Below are positions 18,516 through 27,968 of a stretch of DNA of 64,000 nucleotides, one piece after another. Position 1 is the stretch's first letter, and each line of letters begins with the position of its first letter. The stretch is from NCBI GenBank assembly GCA_036703985.1, contig DATNQN010000057.1, forward strand, positions 248,001 to 312,000. Direction: 5' to 3'. Made by a program: the position numbers and the translations under genes. Source of the DNA: Leptolyngbyaceae cyanobacterium. Its GTDB lineage: Bacteria > Cyanobacteriota > Cyanobacteriia > Cyanobacteriales > Aerosakkonemataceae. The notes below the pieces were generated by a model. The model saw only the letters and a program-made list of their open reading frames with translations, was not told the DNA's origin and did not search any database.

Positions 18516-19355
18516 ATGCTATTAGAATTAGCGATCGGTGATGCTTACGGTGCAGGTTTTGAATATGCCGATCCGCAAATAGTTCAGGAATACAACGACC
18601 TCAGCAAATTCATACAGCATCCTCGCCACCAAATCAAGCCGGGGTGTTACACTGACGATACTCAGATGAGTATTGCGATCGCAGAAGCAATCCTATCTCA
18701 AGAACCTTGGATACCAGAACTTTTAGCCAGTAAATTTGTAGCAGCTTTCAAAAGAGACCCTAGAGAAGGCTATGCCAGTAAATTTTATGATTTTTTACTT
18801 AAAGTGAACGATGGAGCCGAATTTTTAGCAAAAATTAACTTTTCCAGCGATAAAAGTGGGGCAGCCATGCGTGCTGTCCCCATAGGTGTTTTACCTAGGA
18901 TTGAAAAAGTAATTGAATATTGCCAAATCCAAGCCGCAATCACCCATAATACACCTGATGGAATTAATGCAGCCCTCGCCTCTGCTTTAATGTCTCACTA
19001 CTTTATTTACCAACTAGGGCCAAAAAAAGACCTGGGCATATTTTTGGAGAGTAACGTACCCGGTCAATGGTCGCAGCCGTGGCAAGGAGAAGTCAAATCA
19101 AAAGGCTGGATGAGTGTCAGGGCAGCTATTACAGCGATTACCCGTCATGATTCGATGAGGGAAATTTTAAAAGATTGTATCGCTTTTACGGGTGATGTAG
19201 ATACCGTAGGGGCGATCGCATTAGCCGCCGCTTCTTGTAGCACTGAAGTTGCTCAAGACTTGCCAACGCACCTGATCGAAACATTAGAAAATGATTCTTA
19301 CGGTAGAGAATATTTGATTGAACTGGATGAGAAACTAATGAGTAATATCAAATGA
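18516..19355 (+). CDS. ADP-ribosylglycohydrolase family protein
   Basis: A 279-aa protein of the DraG/ARH family. These enzymes remove ADP-ribose from proteins or small molecules using a di-magnesium centre. The N-terminal GDAYGAGFEY (about 8-17), the metal-binding CYTDDTQMSIAIAEA (about 47-61) and the C-terminal GDVDTVGAIALAAAS (about 228-242) are the three signature blocks. The start at 18516 leaves a very short lead (MLLELAIGDAYG), as is normal for the family. There is no dinitrogenase reductase gene in the window, so a role in nitrogenase control is not implied. The target is unknown. Confidence 0.87.
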   Translation: MLLELAIGDAYGAGFEYADPQIVQEYNDLSKFIQHPRHQIKPGCYTDDTQMSIAIAEAILSQEPWIPELLASKFVAAFKRDPREGYASKFYDFLLKVNDGAEFLAKINFSSDKSGAAMRAVPIGVLPRIEKVIEYCQIQAAITHNTPDGINAALASALMSHYFIYQLGPKKDLGIFLESNVPGQWSQPWQGEVKSKGWMSVRAAITAITRHDSMREILKDCIAFTGDVDTVGAIALAAASCSTEVAQDLPTHLIETLENDSYGREYLIELDEKLMSNIK

Positions 19356-19363
19356 AACGATAA

Positions 19364-19888
19364 TTATACGCAATTTTCAACAGACCAGTCCTGATGGCCT
19401 CTTCCAGGTTGGCATTTAACTTGAGAACCAGCCCAAACAATTTTCCATGGTTGACCAGTCTGGCTCAATTCCACCCAATACCTGATACCCGCAACCGAGT
19501 CATCATATAAACCTAATTGGGAAATGATGACAACTACTGTATTTCCAGCTGGTTTCGTGACTTCAACTTGAGGTGATTGGGATGCGTCTTGTGAGGATGT
19601 GAATGCTTTTAATGCTAATGCTTTCGGATCGTTGCCAGTCAAAGGAGAAACATCGGTTAACGGAATTTCCTTGTAGCTTGCACGTCCGTAAGTAGTGCTG
19701 GGAGTTGTGGGAGAAGGCGTTACTCGTGCCGAATCTGTATTAATCGGTGAGTTGCTATCTGTTCGATCGATTACTGCCGCTTTAGGAGAACTAGTAATGG
19801 TAGACAAGCCAGAATTACTACAACTAGAAATAGTAACGGCGATCGCTGCCAATAGTAAAAAAGTAAAACATGGAAACCGGATTAACAC
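19364..19888 (-). CDS. Putative lipoprotein
   Basis: A 174-aa protein with a lipoprotein signal peptide: LIRFPCFTFLLLAAIAVTISSC, with the lipobox ISSC at about 20-23. A Ser/Thr/Pro-rich linker follows (about 25-72), then a compact domain (DVSPLTGNDPKALALKAF, then VVVIISQLGLYDDSVAGIRYW) ending at Cys residues KCQPGRGHQDWSVENC. It is predicted to be membrane-anchored in the periplasm. It is convergent with the upstream ADP-ribosylglycohydrolase gene, 8 bases apart. The function is unknown. Confidence 0.7.
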   Translation of the reverse strand: MLIRFPCFTFLLLAAIAVTISSCSNSGLSTITSSPKAAVIDRTDSNSPINTDSARVTPSPTTPSTTYGRASYKEIPLTDVSPLTGNDPKALALKAFTSSQDASQSPQVEVTKPAGNTVVVIISQLGLYDDSVAGIRYWVELSQTGQPWKIVWAGSQVKCQPGRGHQDWSVENCV

Positions 19889-19973
19889 AATTCATCTACC
19901 AGGTAAATTTCCGAAAGGTAGAAGCTGCTTCCCTTAACCAACTATCCCTCCTTAATTTGTCAGTCGTCAAAAA

Positions 19974-20345
19974 CTAACAATAAGGCGTTACATCTTCACC
20001 GCATTCATCTGCTAAATAGCATATAGCACGAAAACGCAAAGCCATCACTTCCTCATATAGTGGATTGAGCTTACACATTGGAGGAATATGAAACAGGGTA
20101 CGACCGAATAGTTTGACATCCCGTTCAAAGGGACACTGAGCCGGAATCATTTGGCACAAGCGATGAGCCAATTCTTTGTCTTTTACATCTACCCGCTCGA
20201 GTAACTGACGTAATGGTTTGAAAAAATCGAACTTTTTCGGCTTGGGGGGTTGGTAAAGAGAAGATACAGAGGTGATGTCTGCTTGATCGATCCACACCCA
20301 TGTTGTCAAGGTACGATTTTCTATGGTAGAATCAGATACATTCAT
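19974..20345 (-). CDS. Mo-dependent nitrogenase C-terminal domain family protein
   Basis: A 123-aa protein that matches my recollection of the Mo-dependent nitrogenase C-terminal family. Its features are LRQLLERVDVKDKELAHRLC, QMIPAQCPFERDVKLFGR, HIPPMCKLNPLYEEVMALRF and a terminal CGEDVTPYC. The name is historical. Many cyanobacteria carry such short stand-alone proteins outside nif clusters, and no nif gene is in this window. Conserved cysteines (in IPAQCPF, PPMCKLNP and the C-terminus) might bind metal, which is inference. The cellular role is unknown. Confidence 0.72.
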   Translation of the reverse strand: MNVSDSTIENRTLTTWVWIDQADITSVSSLYQPPKPKKFDFFKPLRQLLERVDVKDKELAHRLCQMIPAQCPFERDVKLFGRTLFHIPPMCKLNPLYEEVMALRFRAICYLADECGEDVTPYC

Positions 20346-20794
20346 TTTTTAGCTCCTATCTTCCAACAAGGTATCTGCTTTCCTCTGTTGGTTAACTACA
20401 TGATGACAAGCATATCTACCGGAACGGTACACCCGTTTGGTTGATATTTTGTTTGTCAAAATCGGTTTTGCCTCACACTTGAGGTTGATATAGTGTTTTT
20501 ATTTTTAGACAGCGCTGTTATATAACAAAATATTGAACCTAATCAAGCAGCTTTTGCGTGGGTATTATTACGGAATTATCGAAAAATTAACTCATAACTA
20601 CTATGAAGTTAATTTTTCGGCTGCTTGGATAAACTTTTTCAAAAAAGTCTATCCGCGATCGAGAAATCAGAAGGAAAAATATTTTTACCGAATAACAGCC
20701 TGTTTACAAGCAATACATATATCTTAACATTTTTATCCGAAGCAGAGAGGGGCAGATTCTGGCCCCTCTCGTTAGATCTGAGACAGAGAATTAA
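20346..20794. other. Intergenic
   Basis: No convincing gene was seen. The gap carries the leader of the 123-aa gene and the rnj terminator hairpin. A 64-codon plus-strand frame at 20533-20727 has no recognisable features. Confidence 0.45.
20745..20770 (-). terminator. Terminator hairpin after rnj
   Basis: GAGAGGGGC (20745-20753) and GCCCCTCTC (20762-20770) form a 9-bp GC-rich stem with an 8-base loop, 25 bases beyond the rnj stop codon. Confidence 0.7.
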
Positions 20795-22558
20795 TTAAGA
20801 AGCGACTCTGGCAGTAGCGCGACGGCGACGACCGGTTACTTTAACTGGAGGTGCTTCCGGACTTTGCATCAAGAAGACTAGTAAAGGACGGCTTTGTAAT
20901 TCACGACGCAGTAGCCTTTGAATAGACTGCTCGATTTGTACTTTTAACCCAGTCCAGTCAACTTCAATCTCTTCAGTTTCAAAAGTTCGGGCAAATTCGC
21001 GGAAGCGATCGCTCAACAAATTTTCAATAGTTTGTTGCACCAGTTTTTGCAGCAGACTTTGTTCGACAGACGTTACTACACCTCGTAAGTGTACTTCCGG
21101 CTTCGCCACCAGTTTACCATCCCAATCCACTGCTGCTGCCACGGTAACTACACCATCTTCAGCCAGTTGCTGTCTTTCCTTGAGAACGTTATCGTGGAGA
21201 ACTCCAGCGCTATCCACCAACTGAATACCGGAAGGTACTTTTCCACCAATCCGAATGTTATCTTGAGTTAGTTCTACGATATCGCCGTTATCCACGATCA
21301 CCATATTTTCGGCTGGAATACCCATACTTTGAGCGGTTTTGGCGTGCTGAACTAACATTCGGTGTTCGCCGTGTACGGGTAAGAAGAATTTAGGACGAGT
21401 TAAAGCAATCATTAGCTTTTGGTCTTCCTGACAGGCGTGACCGGAAACATGAATGCCTTTTTCGCGTCCGTAGATCACGTTAGCGCCCTGGATCATCAGT
21501 TTATCAATGGTATTGACAACTGCGATCGTATTCCCCGGAATCGGATTAGCGGAAAACACCACCGTATCCCCTTTGCGGATTTTAATATTCGGGTGTTCTT
21601 GATTAGCAATCCGAGTCATCGCCGCCAACGGTTCCCCTTGCGATCCGGTAGTTAAAATCAAAACCTTTTCGTCCGGTAAGTTGCGAACGACGTGCCAAGG
21701 TTGAAGCAACTCATCTTCACATTTGATATAACCGAGATTGCGGGCGTGGGCGATCACGTTGAGCATCGATCGGCCTACTATCGACACTACACGATTATGC
21801 TTTTTCGCCAAATCTAGAATCATACTGATTCGATGTACTGAAGAAGCAAACGTGGTAACCATTACTCGTCCGGGAGCTTGGGAAAAGATCCGATCCAAAT
21901 TAGGATAAACAGACCTTTCGGAAGGAGTTTGACCAGGAACTTCTGAGTTAGTAGAGTCACTAATCAAACACAAAATTCCCTTTTCTCCGTGTTCTGCTAG
22001 CCTTTGCAGATCGAAGAATTCTCCATCTACTGGAGTATGGTCGATCTTGAAATCTCCAGTATGGATTATCACTCCTTCTGGGGTATGAATTGCTACCGTG
22101 AAACTGTCAGAAATTGAGTGCGTATTGCGAATAAATTCAGCGAAAAAGTGAGACCCAATGCGAACTATATCTCGTGGTTGAACTTTTCTTAACTCAGTGC
22201 GATTGGCAACACCAGCTTCTTCTAGTTTGCCTTGCAATAAAGCCATCGCCAACCGAGGGCCATAAATTACGGGAATATCAAATTGCTTTAAGTGATAAGG
22301 AATACCACCGATATGATCTTCATGACCGTGGGTAACGATCATGCCCTTAATTTTATGGCGATTTTCTCTTAAATAAGTGATGTCCGGTAAAACTATGTTG
22401 ACTCCGTGCATCCCATCCGTAGGAAAAGCCAATCCCGCATCTAGCAGGATAATTTCATCTTGGTACTCGAAAATGCAGGTATTTTTGCCAATTTCATGGA
22501 GACCGCCTAGAGGAATAATTTTGATGGTTGATGATGATCCGTTTTGTGTCATTTGCAT
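20795..22558 (-). CDS. rnj: Ribonuclease J
   Basis: A metallo-beta-lactamase/beta-CASP ribonuclease with 5'-3' exo- and endonucleolytic activity in mRNA turnover and rRNA maturation, 587 aa. The metal motif THGHEDHIGG is at about 76-85. Further zinc ligands appear as NTHSISDS and HTGDFKID, and the beta-CASP region as SDSTNSEVPG. A C-terminal domain ends in a basic tail (VTGRRRRATARVAS) likely to contact RNA. An alternative start two codons later is possible. It is the third gene of the asd-dapA-rnj cluster conserved in cyanobacteria. Confidence 0.95.
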   Translation of the reverse strand: MQMTQNGSSSTIKIIPLGGLHEIGKNTCIFEYQDEIILLDAGLAFPTDGMHGVNIVLPDITYLRENRHKIKGMIVTHGHEDHIGGIPYHLKQFDIPVIYGPRLAMALLQGKLEEAGVANRTELRKVQPRDIVRIGSHFFAEFIRNTHSISDSFTVAIHTPEGVIIHTGDFKIDHTPVDGEFFDLQRLAEHGEKGILCLISDSTNSEVPGQTPSERSVYPNLDRIFSQAPGRVMVTTFASSVHRISMILDLAKKHNRVVSIVGRSMLNVIAHARNLGYIKCEDELLQPWHVVRNLPDEKVLILTTGSQGEPLAAMTRIANQEHPNIKIRKGDTVVFSANPIPGNTIAVVNTIDKLMIQGANVIYGREKGIHVSGHACQEDQKLMIALTRPKFFLPVHGEHRMLVQHAKTAQSMGIPAENMVIVDNGDIVELTQDNIRIGGKVPSGIQLVDSAGVLHDNVLKERQQLAEDGVVTVAAAVDWDGKLVAKPEVHLRGVVTSVEQSLLQKLVQQTIENLLSDRFREFARTFETEEIEVDWTGLKVQIEQSIQRLLRRELQSRPLLVFLMQSPEAPPVKVTGRRRRATARVAS

Positions 22559-22585
22559 CCTTAAAGATAGTTATCATGAATTAGC

Positions 22586-22646
22586 TAATCGGTAATGAAC
22601 GATCGGTAATTGATAAGTAGGTAAAAATATTCCCTATTACCGATTA
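22586..22646 (-). other. Inverted repeat in dapA-rnj spacer
   Basis: TAATCGGTAAT (22586-22596) is perfectly inverted as ATTACCGATTA (22636-22646). A second copy, ATCGGTAAT (22602-22610), can compete for pairing. It may attenuate or process the dapA-rnj transcript; this is inference. The text resembles short dispersed cyanobacterial filler repeats. Confidence 0.45.
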
Positions 22647-22744
22647 CCTCAATCAAATACCTATTAGCTGTTGCCTAACTGTAAAAAGTCATGTTTAGCA
22701 GAACTATTTAGTTGTCTAAAAACCTGACATACATTGTTTGACTC

Positions 22745-23629
22745 TTATAGTAAGGAAAGGTCTTTTAAGACAGCTTTTAATTTTTCGTTGACTTCCGGTG
22801 CTGATTCCCATAAGGGTGAGCGAGTTATTCCTACATCCCAACCTTTTAGTTTAAGAGCAGCTTTCACTGGAATGGGATTAGTCGTTAAAAACAAAGCTTT
22901 GAATAAGGGTAAAAGTTGGATGTGAATCTGAATTGCTTCTTGATTTTTTCCCGCTTCAAATGCTTGAATCATTTGCTGAATTTGTGTTCCTACCAGATGG
23001 CTGGCTACACTTACTACACCTGCACCGCCAACTGCTAGTAAGGGAAGGGTAAGAGAATCATCCCCAGAGTAGATCTTAAATTCAGATGGTGTAAGAGCGC
23101 GAATTTGACTTGCTTGGTCTAAGTTACCACTGGCTTCTTTAATGGCAACAATATTAGAAATTTTAGACAACCGGGCAACCGTTTCTGGAGAAAGATTTTG
23201 ACCCGTGCGGCCTGGTATATTATAGAGCATAATAGGCAGATCGGGAGAGGATTGCGCGATCGCCTCAAAATGCCGATACAGCCCTTCTTGGGGTGGTTTG
23301 TTATAGTAAGGAACCACTTGTAATGAGCCATCTAATCCTAGTTTAGCGGCTTTTTGGGTAGCTGCGATCGCTTCTTTGGTCGAATTAGAACCAGTCCCGG
23401 CTATTACTTTTGCTTTGCCGACTACTGCTTTTTGGACAACCTGAAATAGTTCGTACTCTTCATCCCAAGTTAAAGTGGGAGATTCTCCGGTTGTACCGCA
23501 AACAACTATTCCATCTGAACCATTATCTGCTAGCTCGACTGCTAACTGTTCTGCTACGGTGTAGTTGACGCTGCCGTCTTCCTTAAACGGCGTAATCATC
23601 GCTGTTATAACTCGTCCGAAATTTACCAC
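22745..23629 (-). CDS. dapA: 4-hydroxy-tetrahydrodipicolinate synthase
   Basis: The enzyme condenses pyruvate with aspartate semialdehyde in the lysine/diaminopimelate pathway. The protein is 294 aa, normal length. GTTGES is at 45-50, the Tyr136 region is LYNIPGRTG, and the Schiff-base Lys164 lies in [10 protein letters not shown]. It follows asd, which makes its substrate, on the same strand, and precedes rnj. This order is conserved in cyanobacteria. Confidence 0.96.
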   Translation of the reverse strand: MVNFGRVITAMITPFKEDGSVNYTVAEQLAVELADNGSDGIVVCGTTGESPTLTWDEEYELFQVVQKAVVGKAKVIAGTGSNSTKEAIAATQKAAKLGLDGSLQVVPYYNKPPQEGLYRHFEAIAQSSPDLPIMLYNIPGRTGQNLSPETVARLSKISNIVAIKEASGNLDQASQIRALTPSEFKIYSGDDSLTLPLLAVGGAGVVSVASHLVGTQIQQMIQAFEAGKNQEAIQIHIQLLPLFKALFLTTNPIPVKAALKLKGWDVGITRSPLWESAPEVNEKLKAVLKDLSLL

Positions 23630-23737
23630 ACTCTTATAAACTCCTCTTCTTGATTTGAAATTTTAGATTTGGAATTGAGAATTTTACATCCTTCTTTTGG
23701 TTCCAAATCTGTGAATAACAATAGACATATTTAATTT

Positions 23738-24781
23738 CTAACTAGAAACAGATAAGCTGGCTTGACCAACCAAATTCTGATTAGCTAAAAGTTCTGCAAT
23801 TTGTACTGCATTCAAAGCAGCGCCTTTGCGAATTTGATCGCCGCTGAGCCAAATTTCTAATCCACCAGGGTTAGAAATATCTTCCCTAATTCGACCCACT
23901 AAAACTTCGTCTTTACCGCTAGCTTCCATCGGCATCGGGAAATAATTTGCTTTCCAGTCTTCTACTAGTTTTACTCCAGGAGCATGAGTTAGGATGTGCC
24001 GAGCTTTTTCTACAGTTAAAGGCTGCTCGAATTCTAGATTAATTGCTTCCGAATGCGCCCGCAAGACGGGAACCCGAACACAAGTTGCCGTAATTCTAAT
24101 ATTGGGGTCACCGAAAATTTTGCGGGTTTCGTTAACCATTTTCATTTCTTCTTCACAATATCCCAATTCATTCAATGAGGAATTGTGGGGAAACAAATTA
24201 AATGCTAGCGGGTAAGGCAATACTTCTGCTTTTGGCATTTCACCCTTTAAAATAGCCATAGCCTGGTGCTTTACTTCTTCCATTGCCCTTGCTCCAGCAC
24301 CGCTAGCAGATTGGTAAGTTGCTACGACCATTCTTTTCACGGGCTGTACTTTATGTAGTGGCCAAACTGCCATTGCCATTAAGATCGTCGTACAGTTGGG
24401 GTTGGCAATAATGCCTTGATGAGAGGCAGCAGCCTCTGGATTAACTTCCGGTATTACTAAGGGTACTTCCGGAACCATACGAAAGGCGCTAGAGTTATCG
24501 ATCATTACCGCGCCCGCATCAACTATTTTAGCCGCCAAAGCTTTGGAGGTAGAGCCACCCGCAGATGCCAACACTATATCTATGTTGTCAAAAGAGCGAT
24601 CGCTGACTGGCTCTACGGGTAAATCCGTCCCTTTAAACTGCATGGTACGGCCAGCCGAACGGGGCGAAGCCAGCAGTTTTAAATCTGCCACTGGGAATTG
24701 ACGACTTTCTAACAATTCCAGCAATTCCGTGCCTACAGCGCCCGTTGCTCCCAAAATAGCGACTCGATATGATTTTAACAA
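23738..24781 (-). CDS. asd: Aspartate-semialdehyde dehydrogenase
   Basis: The enzyme makes aspartate semialdehyde from aspartyl phosphate with NADPH, feeding lysine, threonine, methionine and peptidoglycan synthesis. The protein is 347 aa. The NADP-binding GATGAVG motif is at 11-17, the active-site Cys130 lies in IANPNCTT, and the late substrate-binding region includes VRVPVLRAHSEAI. It is the first gene of asd-dapA-rnj, divergent from tig across a gap of about 770 bases. Confidence 0.96.
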   Translation of the reverse strand: MLKSYRVAILGATGAVGTELLELLESRQFPVADLKLLASPRSAGRTMQFKGTDLPVEPVSDRSFDNIDIVLASAGGSTSKALAAKIVDAGAVMIDNSSAFRMVPEVPLVIPEVNPEAAASHQGIIANPNCTTILMAMAVWPLHKVQPVKRMVVATYQSASGAGARAMEEVKHQAMAILKGEMPKAEVLPYPLAFNLFPHNSSLNELGYCEEEMKMVNETRKIFGDPNIRITATCVRVPVLRAHSEAINLEFEQPLTVEKARHILTHAPGVKLVEDWKANYFPMPMEASGKDEVLVGRIREDISNPGGLEIWLSGDQIRKGAALNAVQIAELLANQNLVGQASLSVSS

Positions 24782-25554
24782 ACTAAATTCCTCCGTTATA
24801 GATTAGGTTTTTACGGTCTAGATAATTTTGAATGTGACATTTAAAACAGTCAAGCTTGTTTTAGTTCGAGCGGTTAGTTTTCGTTTAGTTAATCCAACCC
24901 AGCCAACGAGAGGGGTGATGTACGGACTGGGCTTCACCTCAGATCGCAATAATCTGCCACCAGTTAAGAATTTTCCTCCTGTTTTACTGGAATAGAGGGT
25001 AATTAATAAGGCAACGATCTATGCGATCGACGAAATGACAATAATTCCTCATATACATAAAGGAAAACGGTATAAAAAGAGATTTTTTAATTTTTAGATT
25101 TAGTGGGTTGTTTATTATCTACCTATTCATCCAAAATTCATTTATTCTCAAGGCTTATTTAAATTTTACATAATTATTGCTGTAAATTTGCACTGACTGT
25201 GTGAAAACTGGGGAAATGAGGATGCTGAATGTACTATCATCAGATAGGTCACCAAAGAGACCCAAAAAGTTCCCTGCCTAGAGGCTTCAGTCTAAACGGA
25301 CTTCCCACTAGCCTAATTTGGTAGATATTTTGGTATCGCTGGTTGCTTGCACCAGCATATCACGGTGTCGAACATCTGTTTGGGGATGGCAATCAAAATC
25401 CTCGACAAATAACAGATAAAACTGGTGGGGGTTCTCCTGTAGCGCTTAAGTTTGGCAAGTACTTTACCAAATTGCTTGCTTTTCCAAGGAATTGGTAATC
25501 CTAACCAGGCAGAAGACATTAAAAAAAGTAGTTATCGTCAAAGAAAACAGAGGC
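24782..25554. other. Divergent asd / tig intergenic region
   Basis: It should contain the promoters of both operons. At 25325-25498 the plus strand holds a 57-codon open stretch without a start codon (reading ...LLAPAYHGVEHLFGDGNQNP... and ending LLAFPRNW), overlapping the proximal tig leader. It may be a gene remnant. A minus-strand frame (25313-25519) covers the same bases. I recognise neither. Confidence 0.4.
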
Positions 25555-26985
25555 ATGAAAGTTACCCAGGAAAAGCTTCCCTCCAGCCAGATAGGTTTGG
25601 AAATAGAAATTCCGCCCGAAATGTCCAAAAAGGCTTACGAGCAAGTTTTTAAAGACGTTGCTCGTTCTGCCAACATACCTGGGTTTCGTAGAGGCAAAGT
25701 TCCTCGCCACATCCTACTACAGCAGTTTGGCGCTATGCGGCTCAAAGCAGCCGCCTTAGAAGAACTGATTCGCGATGGGGTTAGGGAAGCAATCAAACAA
25801 GAATCAATTACGGCTATTGGCAATTACCAATTGCGTTCTAACTTTGAGGAATTAGTCAACCAGTACGAACCGGGAAAAGGTTTGACCTTCTCAGCAGCAG
25901 TTGACGTACCACCAGAAGTAAACCTGAAACAATATACCGGGTTAAACCTGAAGGCAGAAGAAGTTAAGTATGATGCCACTAAAGTAGACCAGTTTTTAGA
26001 AGATCGTCGCAAAGAACAAGCTACTTTAGTGCCGGTTTCCGCTCGGGCTGCCCAGCAAGGAGATGTAGCGGTAATAGATTTTAAGGGGCGGATTAAGAGC
26101 GAAGGAGAGAATGAAGCCGAGGAAGAAATTCCGGGCGGTCAAGCCGAAGATTTTCAAGTAGAACTCACAGAAGGACGGTTTATCGCAGGTTTTGTCGATG
26201 GAATAGTCGGGATGAACGTAGGAGAAACCAAAGAAATTTCTCTCTCTTTCCCAGAAGATTATCCGCAAAAAGATTTAGCTGGTAAACCTGCGGTGTTTAC
26301 GATAACGCTCAAAGACTTAAAAGAAAAAGAGCTTCCGGAAGTAAATGACGATTTTGCTCAAGAAGTTAGCGAATTTCAAACCATAGCTGAATTGCGCTCG
26401 AACTTGGAATCAAGATTTCAAGAGCAAGCACAAGACAAAACAAAGGCTAACAGGCAGCAAGCTATACTGGATGAACTGCTCAACCAAGTAGAAGTAGATT
26501 TGCCTCAAACACTGATCGAGCAAGAGGTTGATGAGTTACTTACTCAAACGGCAATGCGGTTGAGCAGTCAAGGAATTGACATCAAGATGCTGTTTAACCA
26601 GGAAACTATTCCCCAGTTAAGGGAGCGTTCTCGCCCGGAAGCGATCGATCGCCTCAAGCGTTCCTTAGCCCTCAAAGAAATTGCCAAGCAAGAATCCATC
26701 GAGGTAGAACCGGAAGCTTTAGCAGCACGATTTAAAGAGGTGATGGATCAATACCAAAATAGTAAAGATATCGATCCCGATCGACTGCGCGAAGTAATCG
26801 AAAACGAACTACTGACCGAAAAAATCCTCTCATGGCTAGACGAGCATTCCACCATCGAACTGGTAGAAGAAGGTTCCTTGAGCCAGAGTAGCCAGGAAGA
26901 TTCGGAAGAAGTAGCAACTTCCGTAACTGCTGAAGTGTCCCCAACTGAATCTGAGCCAAGTTCAAGCGAACAGCCGCAAACTTAA
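25555..26985 (+). CDS. tig: Trigger factor
   Basis: A ribosome-associated chaperone with peptidyl-prolyl isomerase activity. The ATG at 25555 (MKVTQEKLPSSQIGLEIEIP) is the natural start; the frame extends upstream to 25492 without family-like sequence. It gives 476 aa. The ribosome-binding domain has the signature NIPGFRRGKVPRHIL. The FKBP-type domain follows (GDVAVIDFKGRIK to SLSFPEDYP), then a helical C-terminal domain and an acidic Ser/Glu-rich tail. It lies upstream of clpP and clpX. The hairpin after tig suggests partly separate transcription. Confidence 0.95.
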   Translation: MKVTQEKLPSSQIGLEIEIPPEMSKKAYEQVFKDVARSANIPGFRRGKVPRHILLQQFGAMRLKAAALEELIRDGVREAIKQESITAIGNYQLRSNFEELVNQYEPGKGLTFSAAVDVPPEVNLKQYTGLNLKAEEVKYDATKVDQFLEDRRKEQATLVPVSARAAQQGDVAVIDFKGRIKSEGENEAEEEIPGGQAEDFQVELTEGRFIAGFVDGIVGMNVGETKEISLSFPEDYPQKDLAGKPAVFTITLKDLKEKELPEVNDDFAQEVSEFQTIAELRSNLESRFQEQAQDKTKANRQQAILDELLNQVEVDLPQTLIEQEVDELLTQTAMRLSSQGIDIKMLFNQETIPQLRERSRPEAIDRLKRSLALKEIAKQESIEVEPEALAARFKEVMDQYQNSKDIDPDRLREVIENELLTEKILSWLDEHSTIELVEEGSLSQSSQEDSEEVATSVTAEVSPTESEPSSSEQPQT

Positions 26986-27029
26986 GGCGATTCTGACCGA
27001 TCTAAAAATTGGGAAAGCAACAGAAAGCT

Positions 27030-27061
27030 AAGTATAGACGTACTCTCTCACGTCTATACTT
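27030..27061 (+). terminator. Hairpin after tig
   Basis: AAGTATAGACGT (27030-27041) and ACGTCTATACTT (27050-27061) form a perfect 12-bp stem with an 8-base loop, 45 bases after the stop codon. The T-run that follows is weak. Confidence 0.6.
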
Positions 27062-27266
27062 GGGAATTCCACTTTAATTTAAAGTTATTAACACTCGAAA
27101 AAAACGTTTATTCTCTAGCGCTTCCCCTATTTTCCCATTGATTATTTTCTAAATACATAGTCAAAGACAACGCCTGTTGGCTATAAAAGAGATAGTTGTC
27201 ATCATTATCTAGCCCGGTCTCAATTCACAGTACTAGTGCCAGCTGACACAAATTATCGATCGAACT

Positions 27267-27959
27267 ATGCTTGTATCTCAATCTTCTGATTACTCCATCA
27301 CCAGCTTGCGCTACTCACAAATCTACGCCAACTACCCCCAGAACGTGATTCCAATGGTGGTAGAACAGTCGGGAATGGGAGAACGGGCGTTTGATATTTA
27401 CTCGCGCCTGTTGCGGGAGCGAATAGTTTTTCTAGGAACCCCAGTTGACGACGAAGTATCTGACTCGATCGTTGCCCAACTGCTATTCCTAGACGCTGAA
27501 GACCCCGAAAAAGATATTCAACTGTACATTAATTCCCCTGGCGGTTCGGTGACGGCAGGTATGGCGATTTACGACACCATACAACAGATTCGCCCCGACG
27601 TTGTTACCATTTGTTATGGTTTAGCAGCAAGTATGGGTGCTTTTCTTTTGGCAGCAGGAACCCGTGGTAAACGGATGTCTCTACCAAACTCCCGGATCAT
27701 GATTCACCAGCCTTTGGGTGGAGCCCAAGGACAGGCAGTTGATATTGAGATTCAAGCCAAGGAAATCCTTTATCATAAACGTCAGTTAAACGAATTACTG
27801 GCTTATCATACAGGTCAACCCCTGGAAAAAATAGAAGTCGATACCGAGCGCGACTTCTTCATGTCTGCTGGTGAGGCCAAAAATTATGGTCTTATCGATC
27901 AGGTCATCTCTAGGCAAAACCTACCTAACGCAGGAAATGCCGTTACCACACTCAAATAA
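27267..27959 (+). CDS. clpP: ATP-dependent Clp protease proteolytic subunit
   Basis: The serine-protease subunit of the Clp complex, 230 aa. The catalytic triad is visible: Ser122 (GLAASMGAF), His147 ([10 protein letters not shown]) and Asp196 (DTERDFFMS). A roughly 30-residue N-terminal extension precedes the usual IPMVVEQ start and resembles the ClpP2-type paralogue of cyanobacteria. It is nine bases upstream of clpX, so the two are almost certainly co-transcribed and form the ClpXP protease. Confidence 0.96.
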   Translation: MLVSQSSDYSITSLRYSQIYANYPQNVIPMVVEQSGMGERAFDIYSRLLRERIVFLGTPVDDEVSDSIVAQLLFLDAEDPEKDIQLYINSPGGSVTAGMAIYDTIQQIRPDVVTICYGLAASMGAFLLAAGTRGKRMSLPNSRIMIHQPLGGAQGQAVDIEIQAKEILYHKRQLNELLAYHTGQPLEKIEVDTERDFFMSAGEAKNYGLIDQVISRQNLPNAGNAVTTLK

Positions 27960-27968
27960 GAGGCCGTT

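Noticed and set aside
18516-19355. Assignment as draG, the nitrogenase-reactivating enzyme
   Set aside because: Family motifs fit, but no nif or draT gene is present and the family is broad, so only the family name is given.
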